Assembly (NCBI GenBank): GCA_913063405.1 | Contig: CAJXZB010000005.1 | Location: forward strand, 62,001 to 126,000 | Length of the DNA stretch: 64,000 nucleotides | Source: an uncultured Ulvibacter sp. | Lineage (GTDB): Bacteria > Bacteroidota > Bacteroidia > Flavobacteriales > Flavobacteriaceae | Direction: 5' to 3' | Shown here: positions 17,078 through 25,846 of the stretch, in pieces | Layout: each line of letters starts with the position of its first letter | How positions within the stretch are numbered: the first letter of the stretch is position 1 | Position numbers and translations under genes: made by a program | The notes under the pieces: generated by a model | What the model was told of the DNA's origin: nothing | What the model saw: only the letters and a program-made list of their open reading frames with translations | Databases searched by the model: none

Positions 17078-17110
17078 TTGTTTAAAATGTCTTTGTAACT
17101 TGTATCTTTG
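17078..17110 (+). promoter_or_regulatory. full flavobacterial promoter TTG-N22-TATCTTTG
   Basis: TTG at 17078-17080 and TATCTTTG at 17103-17110 with 22 bases between them, 62 bases upstream of the mevalonate kinase ATG. Confidence 0.65.
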
Positions 17111-17172
17111 TCTTAAGAATTCATTTTTTCCGTTTAAAAACCGTATTTTTAACCTGAACCTATACATGGCTT

Positions 17173-18111
17173 ATGCGTGGCCCCCTATTTTATTCAAAAA
17201 TTTTACTTTTCGGAGAATATGGTATTATCAAGGATTCTAAAGGTCTTTCTATTCCTTATAATTTCTACAACGGCGCCTTAAAAATTGATGAACATCATAC
17301 GGTTTCTACTCATAAATCAAATCAGGCATTGCTCAGGTTCACTCATTATTTAGAACGGCTTCAAGAGGAAAAACCTGATCTGGTTACTTTCGATATGACT
17401 GCATTAAAGGCAGATGTGGTTGAGGGCTTGTATTTTGATTCTAGCATACCACAGGGTTATGGCGTTGGGAGTAGTGGTGCTTTGGTAGCTGCGATCTATG
17501 ATAAGTATGCAAGCGATAAAATCACAGTTCTTGAAAATCTAACACGCGAAAAGCTCTTACAGCTTAAAGCAATCTTTGCTGAGATGGAGTCTTTTTTTCA
17601 CGGAAAATCTTCGGGTTTGGATCCGCTTAATAGTTATTTAAGTCTGCCAATTCTTATCAATTCTAAAGAGGATATTGAACCGGCTGGAATTCCTTCCCAA
17701 ACCCAAAGTGGTAAAGGCGCGGTGTTTCTGCTAGATAGCGGTACTACGGGAGAAACTGCCCCAATGGTCCAGATTTTCATGGAGAATATGAAACAAGAGG
17801 GTTTTAGGTCTATGCTAAAAGATCAGTTTGTAAAACATACAGATGCCTGCGTAGATGATTTTTTACAAGGGAATGTTAAGTCTCTTTTCGGAAACATAAA
17901 ACAACTTTCCAAGGTCGTTTTGGAAAACTTCAAACCAATGATTCCTAAAGAGTTTCATACGCTTTGGAAAAATGGGATTGAAACGAATGCCTACTATCTT
18001 AAGCTTTGTGGTTCTGGAGGTGGAGGCTATATGCTTGGATTTACTGAAAATATAGATGAAGCACGTAGCGCACTAAAAGACTATAAACTTGAAGTGGTCT
18101 ACAATTTCTAA
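17173..18111 (+). CDS. GHMP-family mevalonate kinase-like protein
   Basis: 312 residues. KILLFGEYGIIKDSKGLSIP matches the mevalonate-kinase N-terminus, IPQGYGVGSSGALVAAIYD is the GHMP ATP loop and KLCGSGGGGYMLGF is the third GHMP motif. Flavobacterial genomes usually have such a protein as mevalonate kinase next to mvaD and a UbiA protein. It should phosphorylate mevalonate in the cytoplasm for isoprenoid synthesis. The prenyltransferase follows 24 bases downstream, so they probably share the promoter at 17078. Confidence 0.88.
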   Translation: MRGPLFYSKILLFGEYGIIKDSKGLSIPYNFYNGALKIDEHHTVSTHKSNQALLRFTHYLERLQEEKPDLVTFDMTALKADVVEGLYFDSSIPQGYGVGSSGALVAAIYDKYASDKITVLENLTREKLLQLKAIFAEMESFFHGKSSGLDPLNSYLSLPILINSKEDIEPAGIPSQTQSGKGAVFLLDSGTTGETAPMVQIFMENMKQEGFRSMLKDQFVKHTDACVDDFLQGNVKSLFGNIKQLSKVVLENFKPMIPKEFHTLWKNGIETNAYYLKLCGSGGGGYMLGFTENIDEARSALKDYKLEVVYNF

Positions 18112-18135
18112 GAATCATTTCATAGCTCTATCAAG

Positions 18136-19041
18136 ATGCTAAGTAGAAAACAAAAACACTTTTTACTAAAGTTTTTCAGTTTGTTTTCGGTGGTGCGAAG
18201 CTATAATATTTTGGTAATCGTTGTCGCTCAATACCTTACCTCTGTCTACATTCTTGCTCCTAAGCTTCCTATTAAAAAAGTGCTTTTCGATCCCAATTTG
18301 TTGATGCTAGTCTTAGCGTCGGCCTCTGCGATCGCTGGCGGTTATATTATTAATAGTTTTTATGATAGTGAGAAAGATCTGATTAATAGGCCAAGAAAAA
18401 CAATGTTAGATAAATTAGTGAGTCAGAACACAAAACTAACAGGTTATTTTGTATTGAACTTTTTATCGGTAGTTTTTGCTAGTTATGTCTCCTTTAGAGC
18501 GGTTGTGTTTTTTTCCATTTATATTTTCGGAATTTGGTTCTATTCACATAAGCTAAAAAAACATCCATTTGTTGGAAATATTACGGCTGCGATTTTAGCA
18601 GTAATTCCTTTTTTTGCGGTTTTTATCTATTATCGAAATTTCGATCTAGTCATCTTTGTGCACGCTACCTTTTTATTTCTAGTTATTTCAATGAGAGAGT
18701 TGGTTAAGGATCTGGAGAATCTAAAGGGTGATCTTGCACATAACTATAGAACTATTCCTGTGGTTTATGGAGAGAAGGTTTCAAAATGGATGCTGACCAC
18801 CTTAGGGGGGCTAACTTTGGTTCCAATTACCCTTTTAGTAACGAAGTTCGAGATTGGTTATATGCATTATTTCTTTTACGGAAGTATTCTGGGGTTGGGT
18901 GTATTCCTAATTATCCTTTGGAAATCGGCAAAGAGACTTCATTATGTAGTACTTCATAATATCCTAAAATTTATCATACTTCTAGGCGTCATTAGTATTG
19001 TTTTAATCGATGTTGATGTGTTGCTCAATCGTATTTTGTAG
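18136..19041 (+). CDS. UbiA-family prenyltransferase (geranylgeranylglycerol-phosphate geranylgeranyltransferase-like)
   Basis: 301 residues, about eight or nine membrane spans. First Mg-diphosphate site NSFYDSEKDLINRPRK (about residue 75) and second site KDLENLKGDLAHNYRT (about residue 193) are intact. The flavobacterial members next to mevalonate genes are annotated as geranylgeranylglycerol-phosphate geranylgeranyltransferases; menaquinone or other lipid acceptors cannot be excluded. Probably co-transcribed with the mevalonate kinase. Confidence 0.83.
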   Translation: MLSRKQKHFLLKFFSLFSVVRSYNILVIVVAQYLTSVYILAPKLPIKKVLFDPNLLMLVLASASAIAGGYIINSFYDSEKDLINRPRKTMLDKLVSQNTKLTGYFVLNFLSVVFASYVSFRAVVFFSIYIFGIWFYSHKLKKHPFVGNITAAILAVIPFFAVFIYYRNFDLVIFVHATFLFLVISMRELVKDLENLKGDLAHNYRTIPVVYGEKVSKWMLTTLGGLTLVPITLLVTKFEIGYMHYFFYGSILGLGVFLIILWKSAKRLHYVVLHNILKFIILLGVISIVLIDVDVLLNRIL

Positions 19042-19065
19042 TTAGATTTTTAGTAACTTTCGAAT

Positions 19066-20037
19066 ATGGAAAAAGAAAGTTTGCTTACAGTCGCTCTTAG
19101 CCAGATTTCACCTGTATGGTTGAATAAGGCCGAAACCCTTAGAAAAATAGAGAAGTACATTTTAGAGGCTGTAGAAAATAATGCGGAGCTCATTATTTTT
19201 GGAGAAGGCCTTTTGCCGGGGTATCCCTTTTGGTTGGCACTAACGAATGGAGCCAAATGGAACACGAAGATAAATAAAGAACTACATGCGCATTACGTTC
19301 GGAACGCTGTTACGATAGAGAATGGCGACCTAGACGATATTTGCATCCTCTCTAAGAAGCACAAAATTGCGATTTATTTGGGAATTATCGAACGACCCCT
19401 TGATCGAGGTGGACATAGTGTTTATGCTACGCTAGTTTATATTAGTGCCAAAGGGAAGATCGAATCTGTGCATCGAAAACTACAGCCTACTTACGATGAG
19501 CGCCTTACTTGGTCTCCTGGAGACGGCAACGGATTGAGAACACATTCGCTAAAAGAGTTTACGGTAGGGGGATTAAATTGCTGGGAGAACTGGATGCCGC
19601 TGCCAAGAGCTTCGCTCTACGCGCAGGGTGAAGACCTGCACGTGGCCGTATGGCCAGGCAGCGACCATAATACAAAGGACATTACTCGTTTTATCGCTCG
19701 GGAGTCTAGAAGCTTTGTAATTTCAGTATCCTCTTTAATGACTATTGAGGACTTTCCACCAAATACCCCACACTTAGAGAAAATTTTTGAGAAGGCTCCT
19801 AAGGTTTTGGCCAACGGAGGAAGTTGCATTGCAGGCCCTGATGGAGAGTGGATTCTGGAGCCAGTGCTAAGTGCAGAGGGAAATATCTACAAGACAATTG
19901 ACTTCAATCAGGTGCTTGAAGAACGACAAAATTTCGACCCAGTTGGGCATTATTCCAGACCCGATGTTACCAAGCTAATAGTAAATCGGGAGCGGCAATC
20001 TACGGTTGAGTTTGAAAATGAAACCGGTAAAGATTAA
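19066..20037 (+). CDS. carbon-nitrogen hydrolase, nitrilase branch
   Basis: 323 residues with the complete catalytic triad E47 (IIFGEGLLPGYPFW), K138 (HRKLQPTYDERLTW) and C172 (GLNCWENWMPLPR). CWEN followed by MPL and the PTYDERLTW loop favour true nitrilases, which turn nitriles into acids plus ammonia, over amidases. 24 bases after the prenyltransferase and in the same direction, so read-through is possible; TAACTTTC at 19048 is a weak own promoter. Natural substrate unknown. Confidence 0.85.
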   Translation: MEKESLLTVALSQISPVWLNKAETLRKIEKYILEAVENNAELIIFGEGLLPGYPFWLALTNGAKWNTKINKELHAHYVRNAVTIENGDLDDICILSKKHKIAIYLGIIERPLDRGGHSVYATLVYISAKGKIESVHRKLQPTYDERLTWSPGDGNGLRTHSLKEFTVGGLNCWENWMPLPRASLYAQGEDLHVAVWPGSDHNTKDITRFIARESRSFVISVSSLMTIEDFPPNTPHLEKIFEKAPKVLANGGSCIAGPDGEWILEPVLSAEGNIYKTIDFNQVLEERQNFDPVGHYSRPDVTKLIVNRERQSTVEFENETGKD

Positions 20038-20050
20038 TTTAGAAGTTATG

Positions 20051-21370
20051 TTATTTTTCGCGGAGAATAAAATTATAAATTTTGTCTCGTTCAATTGAGG
20101 TTAAGTTTAGATCTTTAGGTAAAAATTGACGAGAAGGTCGACCATTGAGAGTTACATAAGCATCAGTGAATATTTCGATATTTCGACACCCCAGTTTTTG
20201 ATACTTTTCTTTTAGAAATTTAGCATATTGCCAGATCATATCGGGTTGAAAGCTCATTTGTTTTTCTTGAATATTGGTTAGATGGTCTTTTGGGTATTCC
20301 TTCCATTGTTTTCCAGTACTTCTATCTTTAATAGTGAAATCAGCATGACCACTTTTTTCCATTAACATGACATTCCAGCTGAACCTATAGTTGCGTTCTG
20401 TCCAAAGAACATTTTCAGAATAGAAATTATGACGTATGGGAAGGTATACTTGCAATGAGAAAAAAACTAAAAAAAAGAACAGACCAAAATTCTTAATTTT
20501 AATTTTTTTTTTAACGGAGGTGATCTTTAACTTTACATTGATTTTCTTTAGAGCCCATGACCATTCATCTGTTGTGATGAAGATTAAAGAACCGGCAATC
20601 ATAATCCAAGGAAACATCCCAATATTAAATAAAAGGGCTGTCATTGAATGGAAAATAAGAACCGCAATAAAGGCAAAAGGACGTGTTCTTTTATTCCATA
20701 GTAGAAAAGGTATTAATAGATCATAGATTAGTCCAGAATAACTAAAAATATATGCGGTTGTTTCGTATTGAAAAAGGCTCCCAATGAGTGGTAAATCAGT
20801 TTTTGTCTGTAACCATATTTTAAGTGGCAAGGCTTCTAGTAACCAATCTGGTTTTAATTTTGTTATTCCTGCAAAAAAATAGACAATACTAATTTGTAGC
20901 TTCAGAATAAAAATTGACCAAAAAGGGACAGTACTTGATCTTAAACTAACAATCCACTTAGCGTCTAAAGAGTAATTTTTATTAGCAGGAACAAAACATA
21001 GTAGAAAAGCAACAATTGAAACAAAATAGTAATGATTTAAATACCAAGACTGCTCAATAAGCTCTAGATAGGTGAACATTATAAAGAAGGAAACACTTGC
21101 TATTCTATATATAAAACCAACACCAATGCACAATGCGAAAAAAGCACAAAGACCAACCAATGCATACATTCCTAAGGAACTATCTAGTGGTTGAATCCAA
21201 TCAAAATATTGATATGTAAAATGAAATTCTGGTTCCAAGAAACAGGCTTCTACCCATCCTTTTAGCATAAAACGAACAAGGGAACCAGCCATTAAAAACC
21301 CAAAAACCATTCGGTAAATAGCCAAAGGAAGGATATGAGTTGGTTGTATTAATCGCTTTACGAGTTTCAT
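20051..21370 (-). CDS. HTTM-domain membrane protein (vitamin K carboxylase-like)
   Basis: 439 residues with about eight membrane spans and a soluble C-terminal third. HTTM features: a basic N-terminus then LPLAIYRMVFGFLM, EPEFHFTYQYFDWIQPL near residue 48, LNHYYFVSIVAFLL and ITKLKPDWLLEALPL. It is related to the gamma-carboxylase membrane domain, but its reaction in bacteria is unclear. It is the last gene of a four-gene minus-strand operon with two imelysins and a di-heme protein (end-to-start spacing 0 with the gene before it), so it probably works in the same metal-linked process. Confidence 0.78.
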   Translation of the reverse strand: MKLVKRLIQPTHILPLAIYRMVFGFLMAGSLVRFMLKGWVEACFLEPEFHFTYQYFDWIQPLDSSLGMYALVGLCAFFALCIGVGFIYRIASVSFFIMFTYLELIEQSWYLNHYYFVSIVAFLLCFVPANKNYSLDAKWIVSLRSSTVPFWSIFILKLQISIVYFFAGITKLKPDWLLEALPLKIWLQTKTDLPLIGSLFQYETTAYIFSYSGLIYDLLIPFLLWNKRTRPFAFIAVLIFHSMTALLFNIGMFPWIMIAGSLIFITTDEWSWALKKINVKLKITSVKKKIKIKNFGLFFFLVFFSLQVYLPIRHNFYSENVLWTERNYRFSWNVMLMEKSGHADFTIKDRSTGKQWKEYPKDHLTNIQEKQMSFQPDMIWQYAKFLKEKYQKLGCRNIEIFTDAYVTLNGRPSRQFLPKDLNLTSIERDKIYNFILREK

Positions 21371-22477
21371 TTAGTCCCCGTCATTGTCGTTAAAGGTAAT
21401 CGTGGATCCAATAAAACTTGCCATATCAACTTTTATCAATATGAGTAATTCATTGGATAAGGTTTGCAAGGTTCTTACTTTTTCAGGATCTGACTGTAAA
21501 GAAGCATTCAAACCTTGATTGAATGAAGCCATATGATCCTCTATCTTTTCAAAAGAGTTCTTAATCTTATCACTTAGAATGATGTTGCTAAGATTGGTGA
21601 GGTAATCGTCAAATCCTATTCTTCGGGTGTTTTGGGAATAGCTTCCAGTAAAGACCTTTTTCAATTCTTCGATATTGTTTTTTATCATTTCCAAAGAAAG
21701 ATCACTGTGGTAGGCTTCAAATTCTTGTGCATCAATGGTTCCACCGTTAGCATCGCCTAAAGGTCTTCCTAGCTTACTAATAATAATTTCTTCAATAAGC
21801 GTTACCATCGCGTTAATGGTTTGGTTTTGACCACCTTCTAGATTACTTTGGATAGCTACTGTAAAGCTCGGTCCATAGTTTGTCCACAAAGAGTTTATTT
21901 CAACAGCAAGGTTTTTAAAATCTTTGGAAAGAGCAACGATGTAGTCGGTTCTACGTGGATTTGACTGAAGCTCCAGAATTGTTGTGTTTGCATCTGATTT
22001 GAAAAGCAGATATTCCATAGCGGCAATTCCTTTTGATGAAGACCCAATAGAATTTATAAATGCTAGATTAATCGGTTCACCGCCCTCAATATTAGTTTCA
22101 ATGTTTTCTGAATTCGTTGGCCAAGTATTAATTCTCGTATGGATAAAACTGTCATTAATATCACCTATGTCGTAGGTCTCACAACGTTTCCAAATATTTG
22201 CTGTAGTTTTCCAATCATTTTGTAGACTTCTGAAATTTTCTAGAGATGGATTCTGTTTAAAAGCCCTTGCATTTTCTGAAAGCCCTTCAGTTTCTATAAT
22301 GAACTCTTCATGTAGTGGTTTAATACCATTGTTAAACAGATTCCGTAGTTGATCAGCTCGGCTGTATTCAATTTGTGCTTGGTTTTCAGAAATACCGCCT
22401 TTTTCGCAACTTAGAATTGAAAGGAAAAGTATTGTTGTTAACACTATTAAATATTGAACTCGAAATTTCATTTTCAT
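21371..22477 (-). CDS. imelysin-family (M75-like) lipoprotein lacking the motif histidine
   Basis: 368 residues, lipobox ending at C24 (LSILSC), so anchored in the outer or inner membrane facing the periplasm. Two four-helix halves as in imelysin/EfeO. At the place of the family motif GxHxxE the protein reads G150-I-A-A-M-E155 (GIAAMEYLLF), i.e. the histidine is Ala while the glutamate remains. Its start codon overlaps the stop of the di-heme gene at base 22477. Related proteins bind or help import iron; this one may have altered or no metal binding, or pair with the intact paralog at 23955. Confidence 0.82.
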   Translation of the reverse strand: MKMKFRVQYLIVLTTILFLSILSCEKGGISENQAQIEYSRADQLRNLFNNGIKPLHEEFIIETEGLSENARAFKQNPSLENFRSLQNDWKTTANIWKRCETYDIGDINDSFIHTRINTWPTNSENIETNIEGGEPINLAFINSIGSSSKGIAAMEYLLFKSDANTTILELQSNPRRTDYIVALSKDFKNLAVEINSLWTNYGPSFTVAIQSNLEGGQNQTINAMVTLIEEIIISKLGRPLGDANGGTIDAQEFEAYHSDLSLEMIKNNIEELKKVFTGSYSQNTRRIGFDDYLTNLSNIILSDKIKNSFEKIEDHMASFNQGLNASLQSDPEKVRTLQTLSNELLILIKVDMASFIGSTITFNDNDGD

Positions 22478-23877
22478 TATAAAGACTTAAGAAATAGGAT
22501 TAATTTTTGGCGATCTGAGGAGGCGAAATTTTTGAAGTTGTTTTTAGAGCTTTCGGCTTCGCCACTATGCCATAATATGGCTTCTTCAAAGTTCCTAGCC
22601 CTTCCATCATGTAATAGGAAAGTGTGATCGTTTACGGTTTCAATAAGGCCTATTCCCCATAGAGGTGGGGTTCTCCATTCGTTACCTGTCGCAAGAAAAT
22701 CCTGACTACCATCGGCCAAACCCTCTCCCATATCATGTAGCAGTAAATCTGTATAAGGGCGAATGGTTTGATTCGATAACGCATCTATTGTTGGATGTGT
22801 TCCTGTATTCATTTTTGGTATATGACAATCCGTGCAATTAGCCTGTTCAAATAATGATTTCCCTTCTAACACATCTTGATTGTCCCAGTCACGACGCCCT
22901 GGCACTGCAAGCGTACTTGAATATAAAACAGTTTTATCAAGGTTTTCGTTTGAAATTTCTGGGGTTCCACCATTTGGAATGTCTTCACAGATAACAGTAG
23001 GAGGACAGTTTTCTTCAGGAAATATGGAAGTGGTAATCCCTAAATCCCCAGAAAAAGCTCCAGCAACTTGTTGTAATACAGTTGGCTGATTTGCTTTCCA
23101 TCCAAATCTTCCTACTCTAATTTCATTAGATGCTACATCCCAAACGTAATTTGGTCGTCCACTAATACCATCGTTATTCGAATCATTTTCATCCGAAAAA
23201 TCAAGTAAAGTAGACTCATCAATGGCTTCGAGCAATCCCATTCCACTCATATGATTGGCAACTCTAGGAGAAATATGATTTGCCGTTAAAGGGCCTTGAG
23301 TTAAACTATTAAGGGTATAGGTAGGTTTTCTTAATGAATAAGAAGAGCCGTCTGTATAAACTCCAGCAATCTCTTGATAGGTGGTCTCAAAAGCTGCCTC
23401 AGTTTCCACTGCTTGGATCGATTGATCTTGCAATTGTCCACCATAGTTTGCATCTGGTATTGGAGCACCAAACACGCCATTTCCTGTATTGAGTCTAAGT
23501 AAAAGGCCATGACTTATTTCTCCATTGAAGCTAGGAGGACGTCCTCTTCCGTCTTTAAAGTGGCAACCCGAACACGCTCTAGCATTAAATAGCGGCCCTA
23601 GACCGTCCCGAGCTGAGGTTGAAGCAGGAGCAGTTACCCAATTCTGATTAAATAGAGAGTTCCCAACAAAAAAATCTAGGCCTTCTTCACTAGTTAGATT
23701 TGGGGCTTGAAACCCAAAAGCGTTTGGTGAAACATCGAAGATAGTTGCTAATCCTCCCGAAAATTCTTCTCTCGAATCTGGGACTAACGCAATATAGTCG
23801 TTGTCATCCGTTTTGCAACCAGCTAGATTTACACCGATTAATAGAATTATTAAAATTGGTTTAATGACGTTTAACAT
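22477..23877 (-). CDS. di-heme oxidoreductase (DUF1111/DHOR type) lipoprotein
   Basis: 466 residues. Lipobox LAGC with C21; two c-type heme sites, C102-S-G-C-H106 (NARACSGCHFKDGRGRPP) and a second CTDCH near residue 350 (FEQANCTDCHIPKM), plus LLHDMGEGLADG and TPPLWGIG motifs typical of the thiol oxidoreductase/DHOR group. Acts in the periplasm as a redox partner or peroxidase-like enzyme; requires cytochrome c maturation. It sits between two imelysins, a partner arrangement common in Proteobacteria and Bacteroidota iron/copper uptake loci. Confidence 0.9.
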   Translation of the reverse strand: MLNVIKPILIILLIGVNLAGCKTDDNDYIALVPDSREEFSGGLATIFDVSPNAFGFQAPNLTSEEGLDFFVGNSLFNQNWVTAPASTSARDGLGPLFNARACSGCHFKDGRGRPPSFNGEISHGLLLRLNTGNGVFGAPIPDANYGGQLQDQSIQAVETEAAFETTYQEIAGVYTDGSSYSLRKPTYTLNSLTQGPLTANHISPRVANHMSGMGLLEAIDESTLLDFSDENDSNNDGISGRPNYVWDVASNEIRVGRFGWKANQPTVLQQVAGAFSGDLGITTSIFPEENCPPTVICEDIPNGGTPEISNENLDKTVLYSSTLAVPGRRDWDNQDVLEGKSLFEQANCTDCHIPKMNTGTHPTIDALSNQTIRPYTDLLLHDMGEGLADGSQDFLATGNEWRTPPLWGIGLIETVNDHTFLLHDGRARNFEEAILWHSGEAESSKNNFKNFASSDRQKLILFLKSL

Positions 23878-23954
23878 GATACTTTAATAAAAAGCAAATT
23901 GGTGAAGACCAAAGTCAACACCATTTTACTAGACTAATTCAAAAAACAAATTGT

Positions 23955-25130
23955 TTATTCAGCGACTACGGTAATCCCAAGCGCTGTGCCTGCCAGTACA
24001 AGCTGGTCTCCCAAATCTTGCAATGCATTTACAGCGGTCAGCACTTTTGCACCTTCAGTAGTTGAACTTCCTCCGATAATGGCCAAGTCAAACGGGGTTG
24101 CAGTGTTTTCAACAGTAGTAACGGCAAAATTAAGTAGGGTGGTTACATTGGTTCCGGTTGAACTGTTTGCTTGACTCACAAGTGTACTTAACGAGGCACC
24201 AGAAATACTACCATAATTTCCATTATAAACGTTTTTAATTCCAGCAAGATTTAAACGAATATCTCTATGTGTATTATCACTGAAACAAGAGTGCTCATCT
24301 TCTTGATCTTGGTTGCTTAGTGCCACGAACATACGTTCCCCAGCTAATTCAGATTTAGACAAAGTCGCAATTCCTGTGAGCATGTTTTTTATTGCAGTGT
24401 CTTCATTAAGTGCAAGAAATGTTGTTTGATAAGATCCGCCATCGGCCCATTCGTCTAACATTAACTGCAAATGGTCTAATAATAATTCAGCACAGATGTT
24501 TACATATTGTCTTCTTCTGTCTTGATTGCTAGCGGTTCCGCCATCAATAAAATCGGTATAAACTCTTAATCCGGCTTGGTTGTCTGTTGGTGAAGTGGTG
24601 TCCTGCCCCCAAAGCAAAAACTCAATCGCGTGGTATCCAATACTAATATTAGCTTCTCCACCGACTTCGTTTAGTGATTCTAATAGTGTCTTAGAAATGG
24701 TTGGGTATGTTGTAAGATCATTAATGATTCCTGAATCTAAAGCTCCGTCTACATAGTCAATATAATTTTCATCCAACGGCCAAGCATTTAATAGACCTTC
24801 AGGTCCATTACCATCATCAATTGGTCCTGATGCAAACCGGAATGCTTCAGTTGGACCGTAGGATTCTCTAGCGGTTTTCCAGGCTTGTTTTGCCGCGTTA
24901 TGTGTTCCTTCGGTTGGATTGCTTGTGAAGGCAGTTAATGCAGTTTGAAGAGCAACAGCATCGCTATACGCATCTTGGTAGTTTTGTAAAACAATTGCCG
25001 CGTAATGAGTGATTACTTGTTGTTTTGTCACCAAGCTGGGATCTGGTGTTGTAGTATCATCGTCACTAGAACAAGCTGTAAACACTAAGGTTGTCAAAGC
25101 GATTAAGGCTGGTAATATAAATTTTTTCAT
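23955..25130 (-). CDS. imelysin-family (peptidase M75/EfeO-like) lipoprotein
   Basis: 391 residues. Lipobox VFTAC (C20). The diagnostic GxHxxE is present: G165-Y-H167-A-I-E170 in SIGYHAIEFLLWGQD. Members bind iron or heme in the periplasm and are usually iron-repressed. It is the first gene of the minus-strand operon; promoter TTG-N20-TATTTTTG lies at 25164-25194 with one operator half-site pair between promoter and ATG and another just upstream. The 77-base gap before the di-heme gene is the largest in the operon. Confidence 0.9.
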   Translation of the reverse strand: MKKFILPALIALTTLVFTACSSDDDTTTPDPSLVTKQQVITHYAAIVLQNYQDAYSDAVALQTALTAFTSNPTEGTHNAAKQAWKTARESYGPTEAFRFASGPIDDGNGPEGLLNAWPLDENYIDYVDGALDSGIINDLTTYPTISKTLLESLNEVGGEANISIGYHAIEFLLWGQDTTSPTDNQAGLRVYTDFIDGGTASNQDRRRQYVNICAELLLDHLQLMLDEWADGGSYQTTFLALNEDTAIKNMLTGIATLSKSELAGERMFVALSNQDQEDEHSCFSDNTHRDIRLNLAGIKNVYNGNYGSISGASLSTLVSQANSSTGTNVTTLLNFAVTTVENTATPFDLAIIGGSSTTEGAKVLTAVNALQDLGDQLVLAGTALGITVVAE

Positions 25131-25140
25131 TGTTATTTTT

Positions 25141-25153
25141 ATTTAGAATAAAT
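25141..25153. promoter_or_regulatory. candidate iron-responsive operator 1
   Basis: ATTTA-GAA-TAAAT inverted repeat between the imelysin promoter and its ATG. It shares TTATTTAGAATAAAT with the site at 25794. Confidence 0.5.
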
Positions 25154-25163
25154 TAAGATAGCG

Positions 25164-25194
25164 CAAAAATAGATAGAGCTTTTTAAATCTGCAA
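25164..25194 (-). promoter_or_regulatory. flavobacterial promoter TTG-N20-TATTTTTG for the imelysin operon
   Basis: On the minus strand TTG (25194-25192) and TATTTTTG (25171-25164) are separated by 20 bases, an ideal spacing. The ATG at 25130 is 33 bases downstream of the -7 element. Confidence 0.65.
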
Positions 25195-25196
25195 GA

Positions 25197-25218
25197 ATTA
25201 TTTAGAATTATTTAGAAT
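25197..25218. promoter_or_regulatory. candidate iron-responsive operator 2 (tandem)
   Basis: Two overlapping copies of TTATTTAGAAT in direct orientation, ten bases apart, directly upstream of the -33 TTG of the imelysin promoter. Confidence 0.5.
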
Positions 25219-25261
25219 GATTAATCTTGGCGATTTTTTGTGCTAATTAGATGAGTTTATA

Positions 25262-25280
25262 ATGCCCTTTGAATGGGCAT
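25262..25280 (-). terminator. hairpin after the small Cys-rich gene
   Basis: ATGCCC (25262-25267) pairs with GGGCAT (25275-25280) around a 7-base loop, 95 bases past the end of the 25375 gene. No strong T run follows, so termination is only possible. Confidence 0.35.
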
Positions 25281-25374
25281 AAATCCCCTTTCCATTCTAA
25301 ACAGAAGCACTCTTGTAGAAAAGTGAAATGATAAATTAACCGGACCTCGTGTTGGATTTTTTTATAAGTAGAAT

Positions 25375-25623
25375 CTACGCTTGAGCATTTTGCGGCGCCC
25401 AATGTGAACATAACATTCCCGCTGTTGCTTTTTTTGGGTTGGCGCAAGTTGGTCCCTCGAATCGGGCGCAGCTTGAGCAATTTAGATCCTTTTTTAAAGC
25501 GGTCTTCATCTCAAAACTATCACAGGTGTAACTGGTACTTACTTTTACTCCATGTGTTTTACAAGTTTCATTGGGCTGCAGGTTTTGACAATTGATACAA
25601 CTATTTCCTATACGTATGGACAT
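25375..25623 (-). CDS. small cysteine-rich protein
   Basis: 82 residues with nine cysteines, several in CxxC pairs (NSCINCQNL, NCSSCARFEGPTCANPKKA) and a final LCSHW. No signal peptide, so it probably folds around zinc or an iron-sulfur centre in the cytoplasm. Similar small proteins are frequent in Flavobacteriaceae but have no assigned role. It lies between the two arms of the uptake island, inside the operator-rich intergenic zone. Confidence 0.6.
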   Translation of the reverse strand: MSIRIGNSCINCQNLQPNETCKTHGVKVSTSYTCDSFEMKTALKKDLNCSSCARFEGPTCANPKKATAGMLCSHWAPQNAQA

Positions 25624-25793
25624 GATAATTTGTTTTGGTATGAATTAAAAATTAATAGATTGTTGTTTTAGAAACAATATAAATAATGAAATTGAAATAT
25701 TTTTTTTCATCTCTAAGCACTTTATATTTCAATTCTTTAACTGTGAAAAATGTCTTTTTTATTGGAGTTGAAAATGTTAAAATCTCACTATTC

Positions 25794-25810
25794 TTATTTA
25801 GAATAAATAA
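25794..25810. promoter_or_regulatory. candidate iron-responsive operator 3
   Basis: Perfect inverted repeat TTATTTA-GAA-TAAATAA located 8 bases before the -7 element of the TonB-receptor gene, so a bound repressor would block the promoter. Confidence 0.6.
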
Positions 25811-25818
25811 AAATAAGA

Positions 25819-25826
25819 TACATTTG
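25819..25826 (+). promoter_or_regulatory. flavobacterial -7 element TACATTTG
   Basis: Exact TAnnTTTG match 20 bases before the ATG at 25847. The -33 region is occupied by operator 3 and lacks TTG. Confidence 0.55.
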
Positions 25827-25846
25827 TGTGAAATTTTGATTTTAGA

